Assembly: GCA_023449855.1 (NCBI GenBank)
Contig: JAEXHR010000217.1
Location: forward strand, 1-15,014
Source: Pseudomonadota bacterium
Lineage (GTDB): Bacteria; Pseudomonadota; Alphaproteobacteria; Rhizobiales; Xanthobacteraceae
DNA: 15,014 nucleotides
Direction of reading: 5' to 3'
Positions 14,489 to 15,014 of the stretch are shown here, piece by piece; within the stretch, counting starts at the first letter, position 1, and each line of letters starts with the position of its first letter. Both the position numbers and the translations under genes were made by a program. The notes beneath the pieces were generated by a model, which had not been told where the DNA came from, searched no databases, and saw only the letters and a list, made by a program, of their open reading frames with translations.

Positions 14489-14548
14489 GAGCGGCCGACC
14501 GGGAAACGCAATGAAAACAAGGAGCTTAAGCAGCGCCGAGGCCTCAAT

Positions 14549-14569
14549 CTATGTTACATTATAACATAG
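14549..14569 (-). promoter_or_regulatory. Zur-type operator overlapping the zinc operon promoter
   Basis: Perfect 8-nt arms CTATGTTA (14549-14556) and TAACATAG (14562-14569) flank a 5-nt centre. The centre reads as GTTATAATGTAAC on the minus strand, a good match to alphaproteobacterial Zur boxes (a TGTTATA-n-TATAACA-like form). A perfect -10 hexamer TATAAT lies inside it on the minus strand (14558-14563), so bound Zur would block RNA polymerase directly. No strong -35 was found. It lies between crcB and the His-rich gene and faces the latter, giving a 5' leader of about 60 nt. Confidence 0.82.
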
Positions 14570-14582
14570 CGCAAGCGCCGGC

Positions 14583-14960
14583 TCAGGCGAAATGACGTAC
14601 CAGTGCGAGGCCTGCGAAAAGGCCGGCGATGGAAAGAATCACTGAGCCGAGCACATAGGCCAGCGCGAGGCCGAGCTCGCCGCGCTCATAGAGCAGCGCG
14701 GTATCGAGCGAGAACGCCGAAAAGGTCGTGTAGCCACCGAGAATACCGGTCATCAGGAACAGCCGCCAGGGCTGCGACGCCTCCCCCCTGAAGGCGAGAT
14801 AGCCGGCGATCAGGCCCATCACGGTGGAGCCGGTGACGTTGATGATGAACGTCCCCCACGGAAATCCGGGGACCATGCAGCGGGCACAAGTGAGGTTGAT
14901 CACATGGCGCAAGGTTGCGCCGAGGCCGCCGCCGATGAAGACGAGTACGAAATTCATCAT
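14583..14960 (-). CDS. crcB: Fluoride ion channel CrcB/FluC
   Basis: A 125-residue protein with four membrane segments, the normal size of a Fluc monomer; it works as an antiparallel dimer exporting fluoride. Landmarks: GGGLGATLRH near the N-terminus, GTFIINVTGS with the pore Asn, and GILGGYTTFSAFSLD with the central TTFS break. The start is ATG at 14960, or the adjacent ATG at 14957; an in-frame TTG at 14963 is less likely. No clear Shine-Dalgarno is seen. The 3' end lies 14 nt before the Zur-type box, on the same strand as the zinc operon but upstream of its promoter. No fluoride riboswitch is visible in the 50 nt available upstream, which are mostly repeat. Confidence 0.95.
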   Translation of the reverse strand: MMNFVLVFIGGGLGATLRHVINLTCARCMVPGFPWGTFIINVTGSTVMGLIAGYLAFRGEASQPWRLFLMTGILGGYTTFSAFSLDTALLYERGELGLALAYVLGSVILSIAGLFAGLALVRHFA

Positions 14961-14981
14961 CAAAACTCAGTCATTGCCGCC

Positions 14982-15014
14982 GTCATTGCGAGCGTAGCGA
15001 AGCAATCCAGAAAG
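14982..15014. repeat. Palindromic intergenic repeat, family B, partial copy at the window edge
   Basis: The sequence matches the left arm of the repeat at 3841-3915 over about 33 nt with one difference (GAGCGTAGCGAA in place of GAGCGCAGCGAA). The right arm would lie beyond the window. It is 22 nt upstream of the fluoride channel start. Confidence 0.88.

Noticed and set aside
14961..15014. Fluoride riboswitch (crcB motif) upstream of the fluoride channel gene
   Set aside because: Only about 50 nt are available, most of it a family B repeat, and no motif-like pseudoknot is seen. One further upstream of the window cannot be excluded.

Overview
The window looks like chromosomal DNA of a GC-rich alphaproteobacterium in the Bradyrhizobium/Rhodopseudomonas/Tardiphaga group (Nitrobacteraceae). 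Three things point there: an ornithine decarboxylase plus homospermidine synthase pair of the rhizobial type, high-GC third codon positions throughout, and at least six kinds of short palindromic intergenic repeat (cores such as GTCATTGCGAGCG, CATCCTTCGAGACGC and GTAGGATGGGTTGAGCG) that I associate with this family. No phage, IS element, CRISPR array, tRNA or rRNA was seen. The genus is an inference from memory of gene families, not from a search.

Left part (1-1836): a short-chain dehydrogenase (minus) and an AraC-type regulator (plus) are divergent around a shared 138-nt promoter region, the usual layout of a regulator and its target.

Polyamine region (1837-8087, plus strand): an 843-nt gene-free stretch holds a palindromic repeat, a cluster of perfect palindromes, a likely promoter and a roughly 475-nt structured leader, then ornithine decarboxylase. 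The leader should correspond to the speF RNA motif described upstream of alphaproteobacterial ornithine decarboxylase genes. It contains an intrinsic terminator, a competing hairpin, a possible pseudoknot and a 9-nt perfect complement to the ribosome binding site. Then come a GNAT acetyltransferase, a Rid-family protein lacking the usual catalytic Arg, an Rnk-like RNA-polymerase-binding protein, homospermidine synthase and a MaoC-type hydratase. Ornithine decarboxylase makes putrescine and homospermidine synthase joins two putrescines into sym-homospermidine, so both steps of the pathway are here.

Middle (8221-9331, minus): an MgtC-family membrane protein followed by a small secreted Pro/Ala-rich protein of unknown role.

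Zinc region (9499-14569, minus): a Zur-type palindrome with a consensus -10 box inside it precedes a tightly packed run: a 69-aa His-rich membrane microprotein, znuC, znuB, znuA, then (after a repeat) a His-rich COG0523 GTPase and a WD40-type beta-propeller protein whose start overlaps the GTPase stop. This reads as a zinc-starvation operon for import and intracellular zinc delivery. A fluoride channel gene (crcB/fluC) lies just upstream on the same strand.

The two most interesting items are the multi-state leader of the decarboxylase and the zinc operon's accessory genes (His-rich microprotein and WD40 partner of the GTPase).
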